Assembly: GCA_035532735.1 (NCBI GenBank)
Contig: DATKQM010000006.1
Location: 1-9,728, forward strand
Direction: 5' to 3'
DNA from: Chersky-840 sp035532735
Lineage (GTDB): Bacteria; Actinomycetota; Acidimicrobiia; Acidimicrobiales; UBA8190
Length of the DNA: 9,728 bases
In this document: positions 1 through 6,648 of the stretch, piece by piece
Position numbering within the stretch: position 1 is the first letter of the stretch
Layout of the letters: every line of letters starts with the position of its first letter
Translations under genes and position numbers: made by a program
The notes under the pieces: model-generated
Databases searched by the model: none
Told to the model about the DNA's origin: nothing
The model's input: the letters and a program-made list of their open reading frames with translations, nothing else

Positions 1-110
1 CAACGGTAGCGCCAACGGTCGAGTCCCCGGATTCTGAACGCTCGACGCAACCATTACCCAGGCGACTCCTGCCGACCCCGACTGTGCTCGACGGATGATC
101 TGGCGAGCAC

Positions 111-122
111 GAGGAGGAGGGG
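111..122 (+). promoter_or_regulatory. Ribosome binding site of the GGDEF-EAL gene
   Basis: A purine-rich run containing AGGAGG ends about 10-13 bases before the ATG at 133. The spacing is slightly long but the match to the anti-Shine-Dalgarno sequence is strong. It supports ATG 133 as the start; the other nearby ATG at 95 is out of frame. No convincing -35/-10 promoter could be picked out in bases 1-110. Confidence 0.6.
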
Positions 123-132
123 ATCGAGGCCG

Positions 133-2460
133 ATGATCGCGCGACGGTCTGTTTGGTCAGCGACGACAGCGCTGTTGGTCCTTGTGGGCTCTGCCAGCTC
201 GATCATGGGGGCCAATGCGCTGGGACGGGAGCAGGACCAGAAGTCGCATCAGGCCTTTGCCGCGACCTCTGCGGAGATCGCCTCGTCGCTGACGGAGACC
301 ATCCAACACCAACAAGACCTCGCACTAGGTGCCGGAGCCTTCTTGATCGGCAATCCCAATGCCACCCAGTCTCAGTTCGTACAGTGGACCAACTCCATTC
401 GGGTGTTCGCGCAATACCCAGAAGTCATGAATATCGGCGAGGTCACACTTGTCCCGGCATCACAGCTGAGTGCTTTTGCCGCCCGAGAAGCCGCCGACCC
501 CTCAGGTCCGCTGGCTGCCGATGGCACCTTCCAGGTCACTCCGGCGGGACGGCGTCCCTACTACTGCTTCCAGACAGTAGAGCGATCACGGGGCACGCAA
601 CAGAACCTTCCCGCCGGCATCGACTACTGCGACAGCCCGCTAGGCCCGGCGCTGGTTGAGACTCGGGACTCGGGCCGGGCCGCGTACTTTCCCTACGGAC
701 AGGGAAAGAACGCAATGCTGGTAGTGGGGACCGCCATCTACCGTGGCGGCGTCGTGCCGACGACGACCCAAGCTCGCCGTAGCGCGTTGATCGGTTGGAC
801 CGGCACGGAGGTCCTCCCGAGTGTCTTCTTGAAGGCCGCCCTGGAACACCATCCATTCACCGCGGTGACATTCAACTACGGCCAGGATTCTCCCAAGGCG
901 ATCTTCAAGGCCGGCTCGACACCTATCCGAGCGCAGTCGACGACGATCGACCTGCACAACGGATGGCATGTCCGGGTCTTCGGTGCGTCGACCGGCGCTG
1001 GAATGCTCTCCAACGCGGACGCCCTTACCCTGTTGTTGGGTGGGATCATGCTCAGTCTGTTGTTCGCAACCTTGATCTATGTGCTCGGCACCAGCCGTTC
1101 TCGGGCGCTGCTTCTGGTGCATGAACGCACCGACGAGCTCCACCACCAGGCTTTCCACGACTCGCTCACCGGACTCCCCAATCGGGCCTTGATCCTCGAT
1201 CGGGCTGGTCAGATGCTGGCGCGCGCTCGACGACAGCGCACCCCTTTGGCCGTACTGTTCCTCGACCTCGACGATTTCAAGGACATCAACGACACCTTGG
1301 GCCACGCAGCAGGCGATCAGCTGCTCCTCGCGGTCGGAACCAGAATGACGAGTGCGCTTCGTGAAGTGGACACGGTTGGACGTTTGGGTGGTGACGAGTT
1401 CGTCGTGCTGCTCGAGGGCACCTCACTGGCAGCAGGTGCCCAGGTGGTGGCGGATCGGATCCTTGACGTACTGGCGACCCCATTCGAGATACCGGGCCAC
1501 GACACTCCGTTGGCAGTCACTGCCAGCATCGGCATCGCCGAGGACGTCCGGGCGACACCTGACGAGCTGCTGCAAGATGCCGACATCGCCCTCTACCGGG
1601 CCAAGGCCACCGGCAAGCGGCGCGCCGTGCCCTTCTCCCCATCGATGCGCAAAGCCGTCGACGATTTCCGAAACCTCGACGTGGATCTACATCGCGCCCT
1701 CAAAGCCGACGAACTCTTCCTGGTCTACCAACCCACCATCAACCTCGCCTCCGGAGCGGTTACCGGCGTTGAGGCACTCTTGCGCTGGCACCATCCGGAA
1801 CGGGGCGTCCTTCAGCCCGACGTATTCATCCCCCTCCTCGAATCGAGCGGCCTCATCATTCCGGTCGGTCAGTGGGTGCTCGAGGTCGCGTGCCGACAGG
1901 GTGCGGTATGGGAGAATCAGGGTCATCCATTGTTTGTGTCAGTCAACATCTCGGCTGTTCAGCTCGGACGGGACCGGATCGTCGACGATGTCCATGGCGC
2001 CCTCACGGCGTCCGGCTTCGATCCCGGCATGTTGACGTTGGAGCTCACTGAGACCACCTTGATGAACGACGTCCAGTGCACCCTGGCCCGACTTGCGCAG
2101 CTGAAGGCGATCGGGGTGCGGCTCGCCATCGACGACTTCGGCACCGGCTACTCGTCGCTCGCGTACCTACAGCAATTCCCCATTGATGTCTTGAAGATCG
2201 ACCAGTCCTTCGTCTCAGGGATTGCCGACTCGTCAGACTCTGCCGCCATCGTCCACACGCTGGTCCGACTCGGCAAGGTGCTCGGGCTCGAAACCGTCGC
2301 CGAGGGTGTCGAGCATGACGAGCAGCTGATGCGGCTCAGAGCGGAGGGGGTCGATACCGGTCAGGGATTCCTCTTCGCTCGGCCGCTCGATGTGGGTGCT
2401 GTCGACCAACTCCTGAGAATCTCGGCCGGTACGTCCGAGGCTGTTCGAGTCGTGGGTTGA
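133..2460 (+). CDS. CHASE-GGDEF-EAL membrane protein (c-di-GMP cyclase/phosphodiesterase)
   Basis: A 775-residue two-domain c-di-GMP enzyme anchored in the membrane. Residues about 7-27 form a first membrane segment. Residues 28-296 are extracytoplasmic and resemble a CHASE ligand-sensing domain (for example the FxxWxxSI and YPEVMNIGEV stretches near 82-104). Residues about 297-318 form a second membrane segment. The GGDEF domain (about 335-500) keeps GGDEF at 419-423 and an RxxD inhibitory site (R410, D413), so it could make c-di-GMP with product inhibition. The EAL domain (about 515-760) keeps EALLRW at 547, the VNIS asparagine, ELTE near 637, DDFGTGYSS at 667, KID at 688, AEGVE at 723 and QGFLFARPL at 744, so the residues expected for phosphodiesterase activity are present. 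Which activity dominates cannot be told from sequence. No operon partner is visible: the next gene is convergent. Confidence 0.95.
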   Translation: MIARRSVWSATTALLVLVGSASSIMGANALGREQDQKSHQAFAATSAEIASSLTETIQHQQDLALGAGAFLIGNPNATQSQFVQWTNSIRVFAQYPEVMNIGEVTLVPASQLSAFAAREAADPSGPLAADGTFQVTPAGRRPYYCFQTVERSRGTQQNLPAGIDYCDSPLGPALVETRDSGRAAYFPYGQGKNAMLVVGTAIYRGGVVPTTTQARRSALIGWTGTEVLPSVFLKAALEHHPFTAVTFNYGQDSPKAIFKAGSTPIRAQSTTIDLHNGWHVRVFGASTGAGMLSNADALTLLLGGIMLSLLFATLIYVLGTSRSRALLLVHERTDELHHQAFHDSLTGLPNRALILDRAGQMLARARRQRTPLAVLFLDLDDFKDINDTLGHAAGDQLLLAVGTRMTSALREVDTVGRLGGDEFVVLLEGTSLAAGAQVVADRILDVLATPFEIPGHDTPLAVTASIGIAEDVRATPDELLQDADIALYRAKATGKRRAVPFSPSMRKAVDDFRNLDVDLHRALKADELFLVYQPTINLASGAVTGVEALLRWHHPERGVLQPDVFIPLLESSGLIIPVGQWVLEVACRQGAVWENQGHPLFVSVNISAVQLGRDRIVDDVHGALTASGFDPGMLTLELTETTLMNDVQCTLARLAQLKAIGVRLAIDDFGTGYSSLAYLQQFPIDVLKIDQSFVSGIADSSDSAAIVHTLVRLGKVLGLETVAEGVEHDEQLMRLRAEGVDTGQGFLFARPLDVGAVDQLLRISAGTSEAVRVVG

Positions 2461-2516
2461 GAGACAGCAGGAGTGCTCGAGTCAACATCTCTACGGCGTA
2501 AGGCGAGGTCCGATGT

Positions 2517-2912
2517 CTATGGATTGTCGCCAGCAGCGCTCTCGGCGTCCGTTGTCAGCGTGGCAAAGTGCTTGTGGATGTCCTCGATCCTGGCTGCATC
2601 CGCTCGGCGCTGCGCTTGAATCTCCTCGTGCGCCTTCGCCATGAGCTCCGCAGTAATGCGAGGCTGTTTCGACAATATGGGGTGGTGCTTGCGGCAGGCT
2701 TTGAAGGGCGTGCCGTCGACTCTGTGTGTGATGATCCTCCAGCAGCCTTTGTCATGGCAGTTCACGTGACGCATCCCGACGATGACAGCACCGATCAACG
2801 TGACCTCGCCGATATCGGATCCTGCCCCTGACCAGAAGCCGTAGTAGGGGCCCGAGCCGCCGACGCCGAAGAAGTGGTACAGCCAGTTCCCGATGGCGTG
2901 CAGTGTCGTCAT
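2517..2912 (-). CDS. Small membrane protein with CxH/CW/CxxHH putative metal site
   Basis: A 131-residue protein. ATG 2912 is preceded by GGAGGG at 8-base spacing, which decides this start, although the frame stays open far upstream to 3329. Residues 1-27 are aromatic and glycine-rich (NWLYHFFG, SGPYYGFWSG). Residues about 28-49 form a single membrane helix. A compact cluster follows: C52, H53, C57-W58, then C73 and H76-H77, spaced like a zinc site. Residues 88-118 are a charged, helix-prone segment. I recall similar short proteins of unknown function in actinobacteria and their phages; that is recollection, not a search result. It converges with the GGDEF-EAL gene (56-base gap) and diverges from the GNAT gene. 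No function is assigned. Phage or mobile-element ancestry is possible. Confidence 0.75.
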   Translation of the reverse strand: MTTLHAIGNWLYHFFGVGGSGPYYGFWSGAGSDIGEVTLIGAVIVGMRHVNCHDKGCWRIITHRVDGTPFKACRKHHPILSKQPRITAELMAKAHEEIQAQRRADAARIEDIHKHFATLTTDAESAAGDNP

Positions 2913-3126
2913 GACGATTCCCTCCAGTCGACATCCGCAGGGAGCCGAGGGTTGGCCCGACCGTTCAGTGTGACGCAGAAAGACCGCACAGCTTCGGAGA
3001 TCGCGAGTGTGCCACACTTCCTGGCACGAACCGCGGTCTAACCGAGCGATACTGCTTGATCGTTCCGCCCTCGGCCAGGGCAACAAGGTCAGCGAGCGAC
3101 CGGACTTGCTGGCTGCTCGGCGTTTA

Positions 3127-3139
3127 GGCTCCTGGAGCC
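3127..3139. promoter_or_regulatory. Short perfect inverted repeat upstream of the GNAT gene
   Basis: GGCTCC-T-GGAGCC lies 40 bases before the GNAT start, in the 267-base divergent intergenic region 2913-3179. It could be an operator half-site pair or a small 5' UTR hairpin (5-bp stem with a CTG loop). Nothing else in 2913-3179 was recognised. The minus-strand reading frame that stays open there shows no protein-like pattern. Confidence 0.25.
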
Positions 3140-3162
3140 GGTACCTCTCCAGCAGGCCGGCG

Positions 3163-3169
3163 AAAGGAG
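3163..3169 (+). promoter_or_regulatory. Ribosome binding site of the GNAT gene
   Basis: AAAGGAG ends 10 bases before the ATG at 3180. It fixes this ATG as the start in preference to internal methionines. Confidence 0.6.
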
Positions 3170-3179
3170 CGATCCCCGG

Positions 3180-4250
3180 ATGAGCCCGGAGGTCCCGGAT
3201 GAAGCAGACGGGGTTTCCCGGTGCACGGAGGACGACCTCGGTGAGCTGCGGGCATTCCAGGCTCACATGTACGAAGCGGGCAGCCGAGTGCTCGACCACA
3301 GCCGAGCTGACTGGCTGTTCTCGCGCCATCCCTTGCGGCCGGACGAGGGGCTGACGATCTGGGTCTGCCGTCGCGGCGGCCAGATCGTCGGCACCGAGGC
3401 TGGGATCCCCTTTGACCTCACCGTCGAGGACGGACGTTGCCGGGGCTCATGGGCGGTCGAGCTCATGGTGGACCCGGAGTGGCGGGGAAGCGGAATCGGC
3501 CCTGCCCTGTCCGAAGCCCACCGGCGGTCGTGTCTCGTCTCGGCCGGTCTGAGCGTCTCCCACGCCGCATATCGGTCCTTATTGCGCAGGCGCTCGACCG
3601 ACATGGGACGTGTCCCCATGTACCTCCGCCTGCTCGATCCCCGAGCCATCCTTCGCTGGGAAGGCGCACCCATGCTCGTGCGCTATCTGGCGCTTCCACT
3701 GATCGCGCCGGCACTGTGGCTATTGGGCGGGGTGGACCGCATCCGCAATGCCCGCACCGACCTCCTTTCCATCAGCGCCTTCGATCAGCGTGCCGACGTC
3801 CTCTGGCAGGAAGTGTCGGTCCTCTACCGCGCCATCTCCCACCGCGACGCCCCGTGGCTCCGATGGAGGTTCGACGACTGCCCGCATCGGAGCGAATACC
3901 TTCGCTACTACGTCCTCCATCGCGAACGACTGATCGGGTACCTTGTGCTTCGTTGGACGACGTGGAGCGGGCGCCCGGTTCTCGCGCTCGTCGACTACCT
4001 CGCGGCGCCCGGTGACGTCGCCCGATTGCTGTCGTCGAGCCTCCGGGTGGCTCGCGCACTCGGTGCGACTGCCGTGCTGTGCAACACGCTGAACGTGCAA
4101 GCTGAGAACGCATTTCGGACGAGCGGGTTCTTCCAACGTCGCAATCAGGGCATTCGCTTCCTCGCCTACACGAGCGACGAGTCCTTGAAACCGGTCATCC
4201 TCAATCCTTCGGACTGGTTCATCACTTCCGCCGACAGCGACCTTGACTGA
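3180..4250 (+). CDS. GNAT-family N-acyltransferase (polysaccharide-locus type)
   Basis: A 356-residue protein built like a double GNAT fold. The N-terminal half carries the acyl-CoA pyrophosphate-binding loop: ELMVDPEWRGSGIGPAL, with R-G-S-G-I-G at 102-107, follows a strand at 91-97. A linker at 140-220 holds an amphipathic or membrane-associating stretch (about 164-184). The second half has the DAPWLRWRF motif (223-231), the strand YYVLHRERLIGYLVL (243-257), and a GNAT-like final segment NAFRTSGFFQRR (310-321). It ends in DWFITSADSDLD, a C-terminal signature I associate with acyltransferases in exopolysaccharide or surface-glycan loci. Substrate is unknown. No glycosyltransferase neighbours are visible in the window. 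A decayed relative of its 3' end lies at 6589-6648. The stop is followed directly by short palindromic sequence. Confidence 0.85.
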   Translation: MSPEVPDEADGVSRCTEDDLGELRAFQAHMYEAGSRVLDHSRADWLFSRHPLRPDEGLTIWVCRRGGQIVGTEAGIPFDLTVEDGRCRGSWAVELMVDPEWRGSGIGPALSEAHRRSCLVSAGLSVSHAAYRSLLRRRSTDMGRVPMYLRLLDPRAILRWEGAPMLVRYLALPLIAPALWLLGGVDRIRNARTDLLSISAFDQRADVLWQEVSVLYRAISHRDAPWLRWRFDDCPHRSEYLRYYVLHRERLIGYLVLRWTTWSGRPVLALVDYLAAPGDVARLLSSSLRVARALGATAVLCNTLNVQAENAFRTSGFFQRRNQGIRFLAYTSDESLKPVILNPSDWFITSADSDLD

Positions 4251-4253
4251 GGC

Positions 4254-4350
4254 CACCCACATGTGGTGTCAGCCCGATCCTATGGGCACCTCATCGTGGG
4301 CGAAGGCCTGAGGGAAAGGTCCAGAAAGGATCGGGTCGATGTCGACCCCG
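4254..4350. other. Intergenic segment with several short inverted repeats
   Basis: Between the GNAT stop and the duplicated domain are three dyads. The palindrome CCACATGTGG lies at 4257-4266, and can alternatively pair as CACC/GGTG (4254-4257 with 4265-4268). CCCGATCCT at 4273-4281 is the inverse of AGGATCGGG at 4327-4335. GGGTCGA-TG-TCGACCC at 4333-4348 is a 7-bp stem. None is followed by a T-run, so a classical terminator is not supported. They might act as a weak bidirectional stop or be scars of rearrangement. Confidence 0.35.
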
Positions 4351-4352
4351 TC

Positions 4353-4613
4353 ACGAGCTGCAGCGGTCTCCGAGCCACGGCTGCTGACCGTCGAGGGCGT
4401 AGAGGGCGACGGCCACGGTGTCCTGATCGGCCTTGGACGCACGGTCCGGCGGCACGCCGACCAGGTCCGGGCGGCCGGCAGCCCGCGCCGCGCTGTTCCA
4501 CGTGGCCTGGCTGAACTGGAACGCCCCCATGTACATCCCGTTGGGGGACACCGCTGCATAGTTTCCGCCCGACTCCGCCCGACTCCGCCCGCACGACACA
4601 CTGCAGGTAGGGA
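4353..4613 (-). repeat. Long direct repeat, copy A (261 bp)
   Basis: Matches 6647-6897 in the same orientation with an offset of 2294 bases at its left end. By eye the only differences are C4446 versus T6740 and one extra 10-base unit in copy A. Homology starts at ACGAGCTGCAG and stops abruptly after CTGCAGGTAGGGA. The ends carry no extended terminal inverted repeat and no obvious target-site duplication; only the hexamer CTGCAG occurs near both ends. Confidence 0.95.
4571..4590. repeat. 10-bp tandem duplication GACTCCGCCC x2
   Basis: Two exact adjacent copies of GACTCCGCCC occur here, whereas the intact paralogue has one (6865-6874). The added 10 bases are not a multiple of three, so this unit breaks the reading frame in copy A. 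It looks like a replication-slippage product within a repetitive CCGCCCG context. Confidence 0.9.
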
Positions 4614-4808
4614 ACTCTCTATGACGGCAGGAATCTCAGTCGAAATCAGGAGTCTTTTGCCTCCTCAGACCTCCTGTCACCGCAGGTCTTCGACGTGTTT
4701 CCGCATGCACACCCAGGGGTCCGGCTTCACACCATTCGGGTGCAGTTGCTGCCGAGGCCGACGTGCAGTTCGATTTCCGGTACTGATCGGTGTTCACACA
4801 CGGGGGGG
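4614..4808. other. Spacer without a recognisable gene
   Basis: This 195-base stretch lies between the duplicated domain and the decayed alpha/beta-barrel gene. Open frames cross it, but their translations are rich in Ser, Arg and Cys and match nothing I know. An AGACCT...AGGTCT pair around 4668-4690 could form a 6-bp hairpin. I see no promoter. Confidence 0.4.
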
Positions 4809-4809
4809 G
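4802..4809 (+). repeat. G8 homopolymer tract
   Basis: Eight consecutive G residues lie immediately before and into the GTG (4809-4811) that is the best candidate start of the decayed alpha/beta-barrel gene. Tracts of this length are prone to slippage. Confidence 0.8.
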
Positions 4810-5171
4810 TGCAGATGGATTCCGGGGTACCACCCTTGACCAGTACGACCAGGTCATCGAACGGCTCGGGTCTCGACCCGGAGGACCGGGACCGCGTGGC
4901 GTGCTCTTGCAATGGATCACGAAGACCGACGACGGATTTCGAATCATCGACGTCTGTGAATCACGAGAGGAGTTCGAGGATCAGCGGTCCGAGAGAGTCA
5001 TCCCCGCGTTTCGAGGGGTTGGCGCGCCCCATCCCGCCCGACATCCAATTCTTCGAGGTGCACGACCACTTCGTCGGTAGCCCGGAGGAGCCACTGAACG
5101 TCGACTGGGCTCTTGGCCGGAGCCTCGTCGCCTACAGCGCTGCGGCGATCAGCTTACCGATCGTCTTGTAG
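4809..5171 (+). pseudogene. Frameshifted dimeric alpha/beta-barrel (ABM-like) small protein
   Basis: The remnant reads as a roughly 95-residue protein of the type with a (F/W)xGTTxxQYDxV start, a DDGFRxxDVxES core, an ERVIPA segment and a PPxxxFFxVHxxF end. To recover it the frame must shift twice. VQM at 4809-4817 needs one base added near 4819 to reach FRGTTLDQYDQVIERLG; later one base must be dropped around the C4 run 5027-5030 to pass from VIPAFRGVGAP to IPPDIQFFEVHDHF. The two indels cancel, so both ends lie in one frame. The natural end should be near 5078. The frame instead runs on to a TAG at 5169-5171, overlapping the 3' end of the convergent SGNH gene by 40 bases. Function of the family is unclear (monooxygenase-like fold). 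Two sequencing errors would be an alternative explanation. Confidence 0.65.
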
Positions 5172-6385
5172 CCCTTGTCGTTGGCGTGGATGTTCCCGAG
5201 GGCGCAGTACCAGGTGTACTTGCACACCTCGGCCACCGCCTTGGGGATCTTGCCGTAGGGCGCCAGGTTGCTGAGCTTGGTCAGCGGGGTGTAGGCGCCG
5301 GTGGCGGCGGTGACGTCGACGAACTTGCCGTTGGGCACGCCGGTGTAAGCGGCGGCCAGGGTGGGGTTGATCAGCAGGTTGAAGGCCAACGTCGACTCCG
5401 AGGCCAGGGTCTGGTTGGCCGTGGTGGCCGGGAACGACGGGAACACCCACAGGCCGAGGAGCACGTCGGGATAGGTGAGGCCGACGATCGGCACGGTCGG
5501 GCCGGCCGACGTGCTCAGGTCGCCGACGAGTGTGGTCACGTTGGCCTGGATAAGGGCCTTGCCGTTGCTGACGCAGGTGATGGCGTCGGTTGCGCCGTTG
5601 ACCGGGTTCCCGGGAGCCGCCGCGGCACACGGCGTGACGTCGTTGCCGCCGATCGACACGGTGATGAGGCCGATCTGGCCCGGATGGGTGGCGATGAACG
5701 CCTCGGCCGCAGTCACCTGGCTCTGGCCCGCCGCGATGGGCCCGGGGTTCAACGCGGCGGGTGGGCCGTAGGCGTCCACGCCACACCTTCCCGTGAACGT
5801 GAGGATCGAGTCGCTGGTGGCCCCGCCGCAGCCGAAGTTCACCAGGGTCATTTTCTCCTTCTTGGCCACGTAGCCCGTGTAGCCGTACGTCGCCGCGGGC
5901 GTGGGCGACGGTTGGTAGCCGACGGAGTAGGAGTCGCCCAGGGAGAGGTAGTAGCGCGGGAAGGTCACCGTCGTCCCCGGGGCGACGGGCCCGGTGGTGC
6001 CGCTCGTCACCAGGTCGATGCCGCACGCCAGTACGGCCTTCTTGGGCGCGCACGTGCCGTCGCTCGGGCCGACGACCGTGAAGGCCACGGGCGTGATCAC
6101 GCCCTTGGCGTTGACGGTGATCGCCACCTCGGTCGACAGGTCGCAGCCTGACGACGTGTCGGTCGCGGTCGGGAGGCACTCGACCAGGTAATGCCCGTTG
6201 TCCCCCGGGGCCTTGCCGCTGACCGTCACCTGCTGGTCGAGTGACAGGCCGGCTTTCTGCGAGACCTTCAGCTTCAACCCGGTGGCGGCATGGCCGACGC
6301 CGCCGGTCACGACCACCAGGCCGAGGCTGAGCACGGCGGCGGTCAAGATCATGCGGGTCGTCATGGCCGTGGAACGATGCTTCAT
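5132..6385 (-). CDS. Secreted SGNH/GDSL hydrolase with N-terminal Ig-like domain
   Basis: A 417-residue exported esterase- or lipase-like protein. I start it at ATG 6385, which has GGGGG a few bases upstream; a TTG four codons earlier (6397), with AGGAAGG further upstream, is possible. A signal peptide with a basic start and hydrophobic core spans residues 1 to about 34 (GGVGHA-A). Residues about 36-140 form a beta-rich domain with four cysteines (near 70, 81, 112, 121), resembling the neocarzinostatin/Ig-like domains of actinobacterial secreted proteins. The hydrolase domain has block I GDSYS (nucleophile S152), block II NFGCGG (about 183-188), block III IGGND (N248) and block V NIHANDKGY (H400). 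The acid usually three residues before the histidine is Gly here, so the protein may use a Ser-His dyad or a backbone carbonyl. Six more cysteines suggest disulfides. Substrate is unknown. Confidence 0.9.
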   Translation of the reverse strand: MKHRSTAMTTRMILTAAVLSLGLVVVTGGVGHAATGLKLKVSQKAGLSLDQQVTVSGKAPGDNGHYLVECLPTATDTSSGCDLSTEVAITVNAKGVITPVAFTVVGPSDGTCAPKKAVLACGIDLVTSGTTGPVAPGTTVTFPRYYLSLGDSYSVGYQPSPTPAATYGYTGYVAKKEKMTLVNFGCGGATSDSILTFTGRCGVDAYGPPAALNPGPIAAGQSQVTAAEAFIATHPGQIGLITVSIGGNDVTPCAAAAPGNPVNGATDAITCVSNGKALIQANVTTLVGDLSTSAGPTVPIVGLTYPDVLLGLWVFPSFPATTANQTLASESTLAFNLLINPTLAAAYTGVPNGKFVDVTAATGAYTPLTKLSNLAPYGKIPKAVAEVCKYTWYCALGNIHANDKGYKTIGKLIAAAL

Positions 6386-6588
6386 CGGTGCCCCCAAGGT
6401 TCGGTGGTTGCCTTCCTAACCCTTTCCGGACCACGCTGCCTCGTCAAAACTGACGGTCTCGTGCCGTGCCCCCGGCGGCCCCGGTCGACACCACTGCGAA
6501 TTGCCTGCTCACAGCGGTCAAGGGTCCCTCGGGTTCCCCAGAGTCACCGGGAAGCCTGGAGCGGGCACCCTGTTCTCGCCGCGCTCGA

Positions 6589-6648
6589 CACTTCGGGTGA
6601 GCGGGGTCTTCCGACGCCGCGACCAGGGGCATCCGCTCCCGCGCCTAC
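6589..6648 (+). pseudogene. Remnant of a GNAT gene 3' end
   Basis: This 60-base stretch aligns with 4111-4169 of the intact GNAT gene at 48 of 59 positions by eye, with one extra G in the run 6625-6628. Ignoring that G, it reads TLRVSGVFRRRDQGIRSRAY, against AFRTSGFFQRRNQGIRFLAY in the intact protein. A weaker match (PGAGTLF) extends left to about 6555. It has no start, no GNAT core and no stop of its own, and is cut off where the intact hydrolase gene ends at 6645. The differences are not concentrated at third codon positions, as expected of non-functional DNA, although the sample is small. The rest of the 6386-6588 gap holds nothing I recognise. Confidence 0.6.

Larger units (their letters stand above)
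4351..4613 (-). pseudogene. Frameshifted orphan copy of an Rpf-like transglycosylase domain
   Basis: Read on the minus strand this is the C-terminal catalytic domain of the intact gene at 6645-7715, cut off from any signal peptide or coiled coil. It starts at the Pro-Tyr-Leu-Gln codons before CVVRAESGG and runs to its own TGA stop after RCSS. A 10-bp tandem duplication (4571-4590) shifts the frame just after the catalytic Glu: one frame holds CVVRAESGG and another holds NYAAVSPNGMYMGAFQFS to the end. An in-frame GTG at 4599 with MSCGRSRAESGG can still read most of the domain, but there is no export signal and no clear ribosome site. I call it a dead fragment, not a gene. The only other difference from the intact copy is Asp in place of Asn (PPDRAS versus PPNRAS). 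Confidence 0.85.

Noticed and set aside
2461..2516. Terminator between the two convergent genes at the left
   Set aside because: Only a CTCGAG palindrome is visible; no stem-loop plus T-run could be found in the 56 bases.
2913..3329. N-terminal extension of the minus-strand 131-residue protein to 3329
   Set aside because: The added 139 residues look like random translated DNA, overlap the start of the GNAT gene, and lack a ribosome site. ATG 2912 has a strong one.
4269..4601. Minus-strand frame running through the repeat into the 4269-4350 spacer as a possible fused gene
   Set aside because: In that frame most of the repeat is read out of its protein-like frame. The short readable tail (DGVDIDPILSG) is too little to support a gene.
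4353..4613. Repeat considered as an insertion sequence or MITE
   Set aside because: It encodes part of a cellular protein domain, its ends share only CTGCAG as an inverted motif, and no target duplication or transposase is present.
4263..4839. Plus-strand open frames across the orphan repeat and spacer
   Set aside because: They are antisense readings of the hydrolase domain followed by low-information sequence, with no family resemblance.
5186..6151. Long plus-strand open frame (321 codons) antisense to the SGNH hydrolase gene
   Set aside because: The translation is a Gly/Arg/Val/Asp-rich shadow of the high-GC gene on the other strand. The minus-strand product has a signal peptide and SGNH blocks, so it is the real gene.
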